From: Dipteris shenzhenensis
Taxonomy: Eukaryota > Polypodiophyta > Polypodiopsida > Gleicheniales
Assembly: GCA_047967505.1 (NCBI GenBank)
Contig: CM106540.1
DNA: 64,000 nucleotides
Direction: 5' to 3' (one strand)
The notes beneath the pieces were generated by a model. That model was not told the DNA's origin, did no database searches, and saw only the letters and a program-made list of their open reading frames with translations. Positions within the stretch are counted from its first letter, which is position 1. Each line of letters opens with the position of its first letter. The position numbers were made by a program, and so were the translations under genes. This document shows positions 43,431 through 54,440 of this stretch, in pieces.

Positions 43431-43884
43431 TGTAAGAAAATAATACAATGTCTGTGCTCAACAGATAACAGGATCTCACACGCAAGAGAGAAAACAAGAT
43501 AGTATGGAGAATAAAAAATTTGATTACCGTAGAACTGATACAATAGATGGCGCTGCCTCCCAGCCGTGCGCTCCTGTGAAAGAAGCTTCGATGGCGTGCT
43601 AGAAACAATAGAAGACGGAGGCTGAATGCTAAGGAATAAGGGTTGCTATAGCCAGTGATGAAATGGGCTTCACAGGCTTGCTCTTATATAGCCACCACCA
43701 GTTGTAGTCCGTTAGGCTCAATTGGGTGGCCGACCCAATCCGCCCAAAACAGTCGACTGGGGGTCGGCCCCGAAATAGGCCACCGACCATACGATAGAAC
43801 CGGTGCGCAAAACAGAGCAACCATCCTACGGTCACTGTTCGGCCCACAGCCATCCGGGATCATCTCAGGCTCCAAACGGGCCTG
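43431..43884 (-). repeat. 3' LTR of copia J
   Basis: On the minus strand it ends TTTTCTTACA at 43431. It aligns over its whole length with the 5' LTR, at roughly nine-tenths identity by eye. The left (upstream) boundary follows 'ggcccgtttggagcc'. Confidence 0.85.
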
Positions 43885-44365
43885 AGATGTGCAACTGAAG
43901 GTTTCTTACCAGAAAAGGCTTGCAGTGGAGTCATCCCGTTCACAGCCTTCGTGTAGCTACGATTGAGGATGTAAACTGTAGTGTTACATATGTGAACTCT
44001 CCACCTCTGTCTGATCTCAGCTTCTTTACCTTCCTCCCCGATTCTTTCTCGACCATTACATGCCATTCCTTGAACCTACTGAAAGCCTCATCTTTTGTCT
44101 TCAGGAAGTATATCCATATCCTTCTACTGTAGTCGTCGATGAGCGTCATGAAGTAGAAGGAACCACCCAAAGCTTCCATCTCCATCTTTCCACAGAGGTC
44201 CGTGTGAACGAGCTCTAGAGGAGCCTTTGCTCTGCTGGCCTCTTTAGGAAAGGGCTGCCGATGCTGCTTGCCCATCATGCAAGCTTCACATACATCGGGC
44301 AGATCTGAAATTTCTCGTAGATCTACAATCATTCCACTTTTATGCATCTCCTTCAAAGAACTAAG
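43885..44365 (-). pseudogene. Copia J integrase, truncated
   Basis: Minus strand: DLPDVCEACMMGKQHRQPF (HHCC end), LELVHTDLCGKMEMEALGG (first Asp), FMTLIDDYSRRIW, KLRSDRGGEFTYV (second Asp), then a frameshift to YILNRSYTKAVNGMTPLQAF and KKPSVAHLR. It is cut off at the 3' LTR. The catalytic Glu region is deleted. Confidence 0.9.
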
Positions 44366-45660
44366 GTTAGATGACCAAACCTCTCATGCCACAGCTTAGT
44401 GTTCTTCACATCCGCTCGAGCACTGAAAGCTGAGAGTTCGTAAATGTTGTTGTGCCGTGTACCTTTACCAACGACCTTTCCTTGAAGATCCAGAATCTGT
44501 GCACCATTCTTATCGAATTGAACTTTGAGGTCCCGATCCGTGATCGCAGAAACGGACAACAAGTTCCTCTTGATATCTGGCATATAAAGAACATCGGACA
44601 ACTGTTTTACAACTCCATCTGACTTGAGAGCAGTATACCAATCCTTCCGACTGGTCATGTGGCGCGATGCATCACTGTCAATGATCCAAGGTTCATCCGC
44701 AGGTACATGAACTGCCTCCGTGCAAATCTCCTCAATTGCTACGAACAGCTCTATTGGTAGTGTCTGCGCACTGTTGCTAGACTCTTTCTTTACTCTGTTC
44801 TTCTCATCTGCAATCTTCTTTCGGCACTCATTCTGCTTGTGCCCTGCCTTGTTGCAATAGAAGCACTTGATCTTCTTCTTTCTCTTTTTATCATCAGAAG
44901 AAGATGGGTTACCAGAGTCCTTACCCTTACCCTTCTTTGATCCGGTCCAGAAAGCCGAATCTTCTCCAGTCCTCGTCTTTTGACGCATCTCCTTCTCCAA
45001 AAGCATCGCGCTGAAATCCTCAAAGTTGAGGGACGGATTTCTATTCTGCGTGTTCAGCGCTGTAACAAGACCGTCGTACTTTGGTGGGAGAATCCGTATG
45101 CACCTTCGTGCTAGATTCTCGCTGGTGATGGGGATGCCAATCGCAGTCATCTGATCGTGCAGATTCTTCACCCTGGTGATGAACTTCTCTGCCGCTTCAG
45201 ACTCAGACAACTTCTTGTTCGCGAGTTGAGTCTCCAGATTCTGAATCCGCGTCTAATTCGTGGTCTCGTACTGATTTTTCAAGACCGTCCATGCCTCCTC
45301 CGCTGTGGTGACATGTTGAATTAACGCCATGACGGAATCACTAACATTGCAGACAATAGAACACAGCCCATCTGCATTTCTTCTTGTCCACGCGAGAATC
45401 TCATCCGCAGTTGGGACTATCTATTGTCTTACATTGGTTGGATCTGGTCTCAGAACCGGCCTCACGTCCACCCCAGTAACAGTGTCCCAAAGCTCGTATG
45501 CGCTTAGGATGGTCTTCATCTTGAACTTCCAGAGAGGATAGTTAGAGCCGTCCAACTTTCTGCTTTCGCCGAACGGTGGGATTCGCAGTCTTGCGGGCTG
45601 GGTCGTCTCTCACAATCTGCTCGCACACAGAAACACACTACCAAATCTTCTTGCTAGAGT
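44353..45660 (-). pseudogene. Copia J gag and protease
   Basis: From about 45600: LDGSNYPLWKFKMKTIL and YELWDTVTGVDVRP, with stops. Then 45210-44353 is open: capsid SEAAEKFITRVKNLHDQM, LPPKYDGLVTALN, NFEDFSAMLLEKE; basic region KKGKGKDSG; zinc knuckle CFYCNKAGHKQNEC; protease WIIDSDASRHMTS. The usual DSGA active site reads DSDA, an inactivating-looking change. It is followed by VLYMPDIKRNLLSVS and LWHERFGHL. Confidence 0.9.
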
Positions 45661-45663
45661 CCA

Positions 45664-45676
45664 GGCTCTGAAACCA
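45664..45676 (-). other. Primer-binding site of copia J
   Basis: Minus strand TGGTTTCAGAGCC directly abuts the LTR end TTTTCTTACA. Confidence 0.8.
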
Positions 45677-46129
45677 TGTAAGAAAATAATACAACGTCTG
45701 TGCTCAATAGATAACAGGATCTCGTACGCAAGAGAGAAAACAAGATAGTATGGAGAATTAAAATTTTGATTACTGTAAAACTGATACAATAGATGGCGCT
45801 GCCTCCCAGCCGTGCGCTCCTGTGAAAGAAGCTTCGATGGCGTGCTGGAAACAGTAGAAGACGGAGGCTGAATGCTAAGGAATAAGGGGTTCTGTAGCCA
45901 GTGATGAAATGGGCTTCACGGGCTTGCTCTTATATAGCCACCAGTCGTAGTCGGTTAGGCTCAATTGGGTGGCCGACCCAATCTGCACAAAACAGTCGAC
46001 TGGGGGTCGATCCCGAAATAGGCCACCGACCATCGATAGAACCGGTGCACAAAACAAAGCAACTTACCTACGGTCACCGTTCAGCCCACAGCCATCCGGG
46101 ATCCTCTGAGGCTCCAAACGGGCCCTGCA
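45677..46129 (-). repeat. 5' LTR of copia J
   Basis: About 453 bp on the minus strand, from 'ggcccgtttggagcc' to TTACA. Pairs with 43431-43884. Confidence 0.85.
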
Positions 46130-46599
46130 ACCCGAGAGTGGGCTGCCCCGGGAAATGCTCCGTCTACCGTCAATGCAGTCAGTCAAGGGATGCCTTCCCG
46201 CACTTGCATGTAGCCTAGTTGGCGGTGCACCAACTCTATCTGAAGCCGTCCAGCCATCAGGCCACACATGGCCCCCATCTGGTGTCCAAACCAGGACCTA
46301 CCGGATAACCGAGCTACTCAAATGCCTTCTCCTCATATGGGGGGCTTACAAGTAGAGTTAGCTGGTTCCCGCGTAGTTACACGAGAGTGGAGCATTGATA
46401 TCTAACACTATACATATATTCGTACAGTCGTACCGTCATTTCGTACTTATGTATCCTCTGAGAGGAAGCTCGTCGTCTAACAAGTTCTACCATCAATCCC
46501 ATGGTCTGTCTCCCCACATCAAAGAGTGGAGAGAAGATGTATGTGGTCCTTATGTGAGTGTCCACCCGAGGTCAAGTCTGTCAAGTCATGCATTCTAGC
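46130..46599. other. Unassigned
   Basis: No gene or element recognised. A few GTAC words lie at 46420-46445. Confidence 0.3.
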
Positions 46600-47700
46600 T
46601 CTCAACTATGTCTAGTCCCTACTGTCCCTAGCTCGGGTCGCTGGAGAGAAAGTCTGTGTTCATGCTCTAGCTGGGCTCTGACGGTCCTGCTCTTATGTGC
46701 ACTCATATGAGCTGATCTTTGTGTCTCTAGGCCTCAAGGCTAAAAACAGCCATGCCATAGCTGATCAAGGTATGCCAAAAACTCTCTCTGAGTAGGCCAA
46801 AACAACTGTTGAAAAGACAATGATGCTACCCATGGATCTCATAGTACACAAGGCATCTGAATGCAAAGTGCTCCTCTGTCTGTGTCTCTCGCATATCACA
46901 TAAAGTACAAATCCATCTCTCATGTGGGATGCCCTTTGCCCATCCTGTCTTAACCGATAGCATGTGTGAAGATACCAGGAACTGTCCAATCGAGTTCCTC
47001 AATGCATGTGGGAGATGAATCTGAATGTAGCCCGATGGTTCGGTAAACACCTCCTCTAAGATCCATAAGCAGTGAACTCTGTAGCAGCTAAACTTTACTA
47101 AAAGCTCAGTAGGTGCTAGCCAAGTCCTATAAGTGTGGAGCTGCAATAGATCCTCTCTGATGACCTTGATCACCTCATGGTAGGAAAGCGAAATGGATGG
47201 AGCCTCAAGGCTATACTGAAACGGTGGCAGTATGTCCATCTGTAGTCCCAAGCCTACAAACCATCTCTGTGTCTGAGCATACTAGCTCCTCGGATCCCCC
47301 TCTACCTCCAAGACCATAGATGAAGCCAAGGCTAGCCAAGACAATGCACCGTTCGGATGTCGTAGTACCAAAGTCCCTAACTCTATAGAGATAAGTGACC
47401 ACCTACAAGACTGCATCGAGCTGTACAAGGGTAGCCCCAAACTCTGCTAGTACGATCTAATGTAGAACTGATGTCTTGCTGCGAATCATTTGAGCAAGAA
47501 GCAAAACCTATAGTCTCTCTATGCGGGACCAATCTGTCTTTGATAGGTCTGCAACCCAAAAGGGATTGTTGTACATCCCAGCTGGATGGACAAGAGAATC
47601 AAAGAGGAGACTTGGAGCTGGGGTCCTGGACTACGAGTGCAAGCACTGACGCTCAAGTCTAGCTAAGAATCCTCAGGTATGTATATGATGCAGCAAAAAG
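46600..47700 (-). mobile_element. Decayed LINE (family 1) C-terminal part, minus strand
   Basis: Minus-strand frame 47251-46826 parallels the plus-strand copy at 51660-52090: LPPFQYSLEAPSISL, IREDLLQLHTYRTW, GYIQIHLPHALRNSIGQF and CTLCDMRETQTEEHFAFRC (CCHC-like zinc region). The part 47700-47260 matches the RT thumb region with many lesions. No endonuclease or RT core; no tail. Confidence 0.75.
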
Positions 47701-48032
47701 AGGTTGTCCGTTCTTTCCTGAGACCATCATAGGCATGGCATGGCACTTCCAACCATAGTCCTAGTCTTTCATCTCTTCAGACTCTCTGATTGGTATTTTA
47801 CCACAGGATTCTCATTATGTATTTATGCCTTGAGTTCCTTCTCTTGGCTATTTCTTTCATACTTATAGAAGTCTATTTCACAAAAAACAAAAAACTTATG
47901 CCCTTGCAATGAAAAGTACCTGTCATGTCTCATTTCTATTGGCCATATCCTACAAGACACTTGCCTTCTTGTCCTTTTGTAGTCATAGTAATCTGTCCTG
48001 CAAGTTGCAATTTTTCTCATGAGAGCACAAGT
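47701..48032. other. Unassigned; short match to 735-830
   Basis: The minus-strand peptide KYERNSQEKELKA at about 47850 resembles KYEQNPGEKKLKA at about 760, suggesting a shared LTR-element leader scrap. Otherwise nothing. Confidence 0.3.
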
Positions 48033-49083
48033 TCCACACCTGGCCGACATGGTTTCTTCACCCCGAGCTTCCTGTGAAGCTCGACTTCTACCGCCGACAC
48101 TGCCTCCAGATCTCACAGGAGGGCTTCATCACACCTCCGGGTTACACACAGCTTCATCTACCACATGCGCTCCGGATCTCCCTCGGTCAGTTTAGGGTTT
48201 CGTCACACCGATTACGAATCGAGAGCGGACGCACAGAGGGTATCCCATGAAAGGGCCGCCTTTGCCCACTTTGCGACTTGCAGGAGATCGAGTCGGAGGA
48301 GCACTTTGCTTTCAGATGTCCTATCTATTATGCCATTCGAGGCCGGTACCACTGCCTCTTCCGTGACGGATTCGGCCCCCTCCCACACATGCTGCAGTTC
48401 CCGGATCAGCGATGCCTAGCCGCTTTCTTACATGAGATGACTCGCCACCGAGATACCTCTCTCCGAGCACGGCGACACACGCAGCACACAGCGTGAGGAC
48501 ACCCAGCGGCCCATCACTGATTTCTTCCAGTCACAAGAAACCTCTCCTTAGTCCAGCCGACGACGCGGACGTGAGCGAGAGCCAGAGCCACGACAGCTGC
48601 GCCAGCGGACAAACTCACACATCCGGGTCCATGACATCTCGTCTCTGCTCTCTGCCCGCCCCACCGGGGTTACCGTTGCCCTCATCCACAGGGCCACTCG
48701 CCGCCCCTGACGACCGAGCTCGACTAGGCCGTGTGACGTCAGAGGCCAATCATCTATCGCAGGGTTTTTTCCAGCCTCCCATATGACGGCCCCTCTATGA
48801 TTGGTCTCGGACGATCGCCACCTGCACATATATATTGTATCTCCCCCTCTGTCCCAATTTTGGTGCCCCCCCCTTCTTTTTTGTATCATCTGGAGGTAGA
48901 CACATATTTTTTGTATCAGGACTAGACACACCGTCCTTCATAACCTCTTTTTTGTAGAAACGGTTGGCTGGCCCGTTTTGAGACCGCCACCGTTATGCTC
49001 ATTGTATCAGTTATCTTTAGTCTCATAGACCTTCACGGTCTCCCGAAGACTTTAATAAACTTTCTTTCTTTCTTTCTTTCTCC
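48033..49083 (+). mobile_element. 5'-truncated LINE (family 1) copy G
   Basis: Starts within the C-terminal region ('cacctggc.gacatggtttcttcac') and contains the zinc region (LQEIESEEHFAFRCPIYYAI at 48280-48340), the Ser/Arg-rich tail and the complete 3' UTR. It ends with the AGACC-ttcac-GGTCT hairpin, TTAATAAAC and (TTTC)n. It is highly similar to the next copy. Confidence 0.88.
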
Positions 49084-49097
49084 GTGAAACACCCCCC

Positions 49098-49173
<76 letters not shown>

Positions 49174-49177
49174 CTAC
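49084..49177 (+). repeat. (TC)n and (TTTC)n microsatellite between LINE copies
   Basis: Copy G's (TTTC)n tail, a 16-bp 'ccgtgaaacaccccccc' interruption, about 25 TC units and then (TTTC)n again, ending at 49175 where copy H begins. Confidence 0.95.
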
Positions 49178-50136
49178 AATGGACTAGATCGGTGGCCTGC
49201 CTCCTCTGGTTTCACATGTTTCCCACATGGCGGAGGAGCCAGTGTCGTCGACTATATTCTGGGATCTCCTACTTTAGCCCCACAAATCACTGAATTCCGC
49301 ACTGCACCCTTACCCCCAGGAGCCGATTACACTTACCTTTTCTTTCATATACTTGCGTCCCAAGCCCCTCCCAGTCACACCCCGCACTACACTACTTATC
49401 ATGATATACACTTCGATCATAACCTCTCACCTGATTACTCAGCCCACCTAGCCTCCCTCCTCAGACACATAGACACCATACCCTCTCTAGATCACCGAGC
49501 CACCCTTATCACCCACTCCCTTCACAATGCAGCCCGCCACATCTTTCCTTCCACTACTCGGTCCACCTGCCCTCCACCCGCTGGCTCCACCCCTTGCAAC
49601 AGATGGTATGATGACGAGTGCAAAGCATTACGCCGCACACTCCGACTCACGACCCAGCAAAACGCTAGGGCCAACCCACGTCTCACCAAGGATTATCGTC
49701 GACTAGTCCGTCGCAAGAAGCTAGCCTTCCTGCGACAGAATGAGGATACGCTAAGGAACATTCTGTTTAGTAGCAACTCCAAGGATTTCTGGAGGAAATT
49801 CCTAGAACGCCGATCCCCCTCCCCCCTCACGGACACTTCCCTCTGGCACACCTACGCACGCACACTCTATGATATCCCTGATCAGCCTCCTCCCGACCTC
49901 TCAGCCACCCCCCGCCCTAATTCTTGTATCCTCTTCACAACCCAGGGAGTCACCCACGCAGCACATAAGCTTCATAACGGTCGAGCTAAGGATCATGAGG
50001 GCCTATGCACAGAGTTTGTTGCCTATGGCATCAAAACTCTAGCCCCCATCCTGGCAACGCTATTCAATGAAGCTGTCTGCCACGGGTTTCCCAGAGCCTG
50101 GACCCTATCACACCCATCCACAAAGCAGGAGATCCC

Positions 50137-50516
50137 ATGGATCCAGGGAATTACAGGACCATCATGGTTGGACATGTTATGTCCAAGATCTATGCATCAG
50201 TGTTAGATGGCGAGGTCAGTGCTCGCGCAGAGGTACAGGGGCTCAGGGCATCCGGACAGGCCGGCTTCAGGACGGATCACTCGACTTACGATCACATTTT
50301 TACACTTAGAGGGATCATTGAGGAGGCCAGACACAGGAGACAGAGAGTATATTGTGACTTTGTGGATTTCCGCAAGGCATTCGACACCGTTCCCCGCGCC
50401 CGACTCATCAAACGTCTGCAGGAGTTAGGCTACGACTCGGCGATTATCTGGGCAGTAGTAGCTCTCTATCAGCGGGTGACGGGGCAGGTCAGCGATGACC
50501 ACTACACTGGCAAATA
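50137..50516 (+). pseudogene. LINE H reverse transcriptase, N-terminal part
   Basis: MDPGNYRTIMVGHVMSKIYA, SGQAGFRTDHSTYDHIFTLRG and FVDFRKAFDTVPRARLIKRL (catalytic Asp), then ELGYDSAIIWAVVALYQRV to the patch. It retains about 30 residues that the copy at 14112-17885 has lost. Confidence 0.88.
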
Positions 50517-50808
50517 GAAGGAGGTTTATGACAACCATCACATTGGCTCTTGGAGTTATTTGTGTACTAAGGAAAATGCAATTGATGATATGGCCCTTGA
50601 GGGGTCCCCTTTAGGGGCAAGGGCCATATCGACATGCCATTTATGTCCAGTGGCACCCTGGATATTGTATTCGGTCATTAGAGCACTCTCTGATACCGTG
50701 AAACTCAGGTTGTGCATAATGCGAGACAACGCATCAGCAACCTTATTATCTTTTCCTCTTCAGTACCGAATCGTTAAATTAAACTCCTGCATGAGCTCTG
50801 CCCACCAG
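50517..50808 (-). pseudogene. Ty3/gypsy RNase H patch inside LINE RT
   Basis: Read on the minus strand: WWAELMQEFNLTIRY, a stop, then RGKDNKVADALSRI and HNLSFTVSESALMTEYN. This is the end of a gypsy RNase H domain ('..L.Y..G..N.VADALSR') plus linker. It is flanked on both sides by LINE RT sequence in the opposite orientation. No target duplication is obvious. Confidence 0.85.
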
Positions 50809-51373
50809 AGATCACGAGCACTATCGAAGTCAAACAAGGATGTCCCTTGTCACCGACTCTATTTGGCCTCTACATCGACGAGCTCGAGACCACCATCAGG
50901 ACACTCGGAGGTGCAGGCTGCTCTCTTGCGGAGACTGCCATCCAGATTCTCCTATACGCAGACGATGTAGTACTACTATCCTCTTCTGATACTGGTCTTC
51001 AGCGACATTTGGATGGACTTCAGGTCTTCTGTGATACACATGACTTGAAGGTCAGATGATCTTCAACACTTCCAGACCCGCTATGCACCGAGAGCAGTTC
51101 CTCTTCGCCGGCGACCCTGTTGAGATAGTTGACTCCTACACATACTTGGGCATTGTCTTCTCAGGCCCGATCTTCACGATGCGCCCGGCCATGCAGGCCA
51201 GGATCAGCGGGGGATACGCCGCTCTTGCCAGGCTGGAGCGACAATGCTACCACTCCCACTTCCAAGACCCGCGGACCAAGTCTCTCCTTTTTTATTCTTT
51301 GGTCCACCCAGCAGGCATGTATGGTAGCCCTTGGTGGGGAGTCGACGTTTTAGACAGAGTGGGCTCGAGTTGA
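50809..51373 (+). pseudogene. LINE H reverse transcriptase, C-terminal part
   Basis: Resumes at the equivalent of 'ITSTIGVKQGCPLSPTLFGLY'. The active site LLYADDVVLLSS is at about 50960; then QVFCDTHDLKV, MIFNTSRPAMHREQF and YTYLGIVFSG. Frame breaks at 51056. Confidence 0.88.
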
Positions 51374-51389
51374 GCGCCTACAGATACTG

Positions 51390-52220
51390 ATGTTTGCTCG
51401 GATGATCCGTAGCAAACCATCGGTACCACACCAGATCATTCTAGCAGAGTTCGGCGCCTCACCCCTACAGCTTGATGCGGCTTTTCAAGCTATCACCTAC
51501 CTCCACAGAGTCAGGGATTTTGGCTCCTCCGGTGACGGTCGCCTCCGCCTACCTTGGTTAGCCCTATCCTCCTCTATAGCCTTATCCGTTGATGGGGACC
51601 AGCGATGCTGGTATAGTCGTCTTTCCAGTTGGTTCATCCGATTGGACCTCGACTTAGACCGGTTGCCACCTTTTCAGTACAGCCTCGACGCTCCACCATC
51701 TCCTCTCTCCCCCACTGACCAGGAGGTCAACCGGCTCATTCGGGCGGATCTGCTCCAGCTGCACACCTGGCGGACATGGTTTCTTCACTTCGAGCTTCCT
51801 GTGAAGCTCGACTTCTACCGCCGACACTGCCTCCAGATCTCACAGGAGGGCTTCATCACACCTCCGGGTTACACACAACTTCATCTACCACATGCGCTCC
51901 GGATCTCCCTCGGTCAGTTTAGGGTCTCGTCACACCGATTACGGATCGAGAGTGGATGCGCAGAGGGTATCTCACGAGAGGACCGCCTTTGCCCACTTTG
52001 CGACTTGCAGGAGATCGAGTCGGAGGAGCACTTTGCTTTCAGATGTCCTATCTATTATGCCATTCGAGGCCGATACCACTACCTCTTCCGCAACGGATTC
52101 GGCTCCCTCCCACACATGCTGCAATTCCCGGATCAACGATGCCTAGCCGCTTTCTTACATGAGATGACCCGCCACCGAGATACTTCTCTCCGAGCACGGC
52201 GACACGAGCAGCACACATAG
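51390..52220 (+). pseudogene. LINE H C-terminal domain with zinc motif
   Basis: A 276-codon frame: MIRSKPSVPHQIILAEFGAS, LPPFQYSLDAPPSPLS, HLPHALRISLGQFRVSSHRL, then CPLCDLQEIESEEHFAFRCPIYY (C-x2-C-x8-H-x4-C) and FLHEMTRHRD. This zinc module follows RT in many LINE ORF2 proteins. It is the longest open LINE frame in the window. Confidence 0.85.
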
Positions 52221-52807
52221 CGTGAGGACACCCAGCGGCCTATCACTGACTTCTTTCAGTCACAGGATACCTCTTCTCAGTCTAGCCGCCGACACGGACG
52301 TGAGCGAGAGCCAGAGCCACGACAGCTGCGTCAGCGGGCAGACTCACACATCCAGGTCCATGACATCTCGTCTCTGCTCTCGGCCTGCCCCACTGGGGTT
52401 ACCGTTGCCCTCATCCACAGGGCCACCCGCCGCCCCCGACGACCGAGCTCGACTAGGCCACGTGACGTCAGAGGCCAATCATCTATCGTAGGGTTTTTTC
52501 CGACTTTCCATTTGACGGCCCCTCTATGATTGGTCTCTGACGATCACCACCTGCACATGTATACTGTATCTCCCCCCTCTGCCCCATTTTTGGTGCCCCC
52601 CCCTTCTTCTTCTTTGTATCATCTGGAGGTAGACACATATTTTTTGTATCAGGAATAGACACACAGTCCTTCATAACCTCTTTTTTGTAGAAACGGTTGG
52701 TTGGCCCGTTTTGAGACCACCACCGTTATGCTCATTGTATCAGTTATCTTTAGTCTCATAGACTTTCACGGTCTCCCGAAGACTTTAATAAACTTTCTTT
52801 CTTTCTT

Positions 52808-52846
<39 letters not shown>

Positions 52847-52849
<3 letters not shown>

Positions 52850-53422
52850 GCAAGAACTGGGGGCAAAAATGCAGTTTTATAAGCAGGAAATCAATCCGAT
52901 GGACAGCTATGGAATGCAGAAATACCTCAGGGAAGACATATCAATATTTAAAAGACATTTAATCTACAAAATCAGAACCAGCTCACATGATCTCGAGGTG
53001 GAGAGGGAAAGATGGGCAAGACCAAGAGAGGAAAGAATATGTAAAATCTGCCCCGCAGGAGAAGTAGAAAACGAGCAGCATGTACTCCTAACATGTCAAG
53101 CATATGCGCAAATCAGAGAATGTTATGGGGGCAATAGAAGCAACCTGAAATCCCTACTGGAGTGGCCAGCCAAAGAGCTAGGCAACCACATAAAGGAAAT
53201 TTTAGAATATCGCAACAAAGTACTTGGTCTAGCACACAGGCTAGCACAAGTACTCACTGCATAGCACATTTATGCTTTTATTTATGCTATTTTCTTTCAA
53301 TGGATGTAAACAATCACTACTTGTTGATAGTGATCACTGTCCCATAGATCCTGAAGGGTCTCACGAGGACGTTAATAAAATCATATCATCTCTCTCTCTC
53401 TCTCTCCCTCTCTCTCTCTCGT
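52847..53422 (+). mobile_element. 5'-truncated LINE of a second family (copy I)
   Basis: Begins at the end of copy H's (CT)n tail. An open frame (about 52860-53264) encodes a different C-terminal module: FYKQEINPMDSYGMQ, EVERERWARPREERICKICP, GEVENEQHVLLTCQAYAQIR (C-x2-C-x9-H-x4-C), ending at 53264. The 3' UTR ends with an AGATCC-tgaa-GGGTCT hairpin, CACGAGGACGTTAATAAAATCATATCA and (TC)n. RT and endonuclease are absent. Confidence 0.8.
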
Positions 53423-54440
53423 ATTTTTGCACGACTGCCCAATGCCCGCACATGCATTTTAGACTCTCCCTTTTGAATTCGTGTTTGATCTCCGTGAAAA
53501 TTACTGATTATGTCAATGTCTCTTCACTCTCACAGACAGACACAGACATAGAATGCTAGGTTGACCTATAGACTTTGGCCGAACCTCTCTAGTTGTACCA
53601 ATTGAAGCGGGATCCTTGCCCCAAATCGGCAAGAATGTAAAATATGGAAACACGTGTGTTTCAAACCTTGCCTACAAAGTAACTGCAGCTCCAACAGCTG
53701 GTTCTTCAGGTTTCGGCAAGTTGGAGCCGCGCGTGAAGGATCTCCACCTACATACGCGGGAGTACAAGACGCAAAACAGTACACAGGCGAACGCGTCTGG
53801 TACTCGATGCAACAATAGGTCAAGTCGTACACAGATTAATTTGTTTTCCCCGGAAAATGTTTTTGCCAAATTCGCCTGAAATTTACAATAGTAGCATGCT
53901 TTGATGAAATTAAGCGTTGCAACAATGCGGTTAGTTCTCTTGAGCATAACGAACGTCACAGTATTGTTAACATCTTCCGTAAGGACAAGAGCGGCATTCT
54001 ACGTGAAAGAAGAGGAAATGTGAATGGAAGATAATTCTAGACGATCTACAAAGAATTGGAGGACTAGATGTACATGGTGGGGTGATGTCGGAAGGATACA
54101 TCGAGGAAAAGCGTGGTGGAGGAGCGGGTGGTGAAGAGGAGACTGCTGCGCCATGGCTGATCGTGAAGCGCAACTCATCGCCATGGCTGCTCAAGCAACG
54201 GATGCGGAGCTCCCCCCGCAACGCAAACGCATCAACCAAGCAGTGACGCTTTCACCACAAATTTTGGAAGATAATTCTTCGGAATGGTCGGAGGGAGGAG
54301 ATTCCCCCTTGTGGATCCTTACGATTCTAGTAGAACCTTTGAGTGGACGCTCACATGGTGACACATCAGCATTCTCTAAAGTCTTTAGAGCAGCTCCCGA
54401 GATGGAGAGAGCTCCTCAGTCCAGCATTCCAGCCTCAGCA
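53423..54440. other. Unassigned; two ORFs of unknown nature
   Basis: Plus-strand frames at 53616-53879 and 54153-54443 start with ATG (MPQIGKNVKYGNTC..., MADREAQLIAMAAQATDAEL...). Neither resembles a family I know. The second follows a purine-rich stretch and could be an N-terminal exon. The minus strand at 54030-54140 is complementary low-complexity. I make no functional call. Confidence 0.3.

Larger units (their letters stand above)
43431..46129 (-). mobile_element. Ty1/copia element J, internally deleted
   Basis: Two LTRs (about 45677-46129 and 43431-43884) in direct orientation flank a primer site, gag, protease and a partial integrase. RT and RNase H are missing: integrase sequence runs directly into the 3' LTR at about 43885. 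It is a Tnt1-like Gag, distinct from A, B, C and K. Both LTRs contain a 'cttatatag' TATA-like box on the coding strand. Confidence 0.85.
49178..52812 (+). mobile_element. 5'-truncated LINE (family 1) copy H
   Basis: Begins mid-endonuclease (YNGLDRW..GFTCFPHGGGASVVDY-equivalent at 49180-49260). It continues through the linker (RLVRRKKLAFLRQ region), RT (50137 onward), thumb, C-terminal zinc region (CPLCDLQEIESEEHFAFRC) and 3' UTR, and ends in hairpin, TTAATAAAC and (CTTT)n(CT)n. RT is interrupted by a 292-bp gypsy patch (50517-50808). A 20-bp deletion at about 51056 removes the 'LGKTK' codons. Confidence 0.9.

Noticed and set aside
49084-49293. ORF with long Ser-Leu repeat
   Set aside because: It is the (TC)n microsatellite read in frame, joined to the broken LINE endonuclease.
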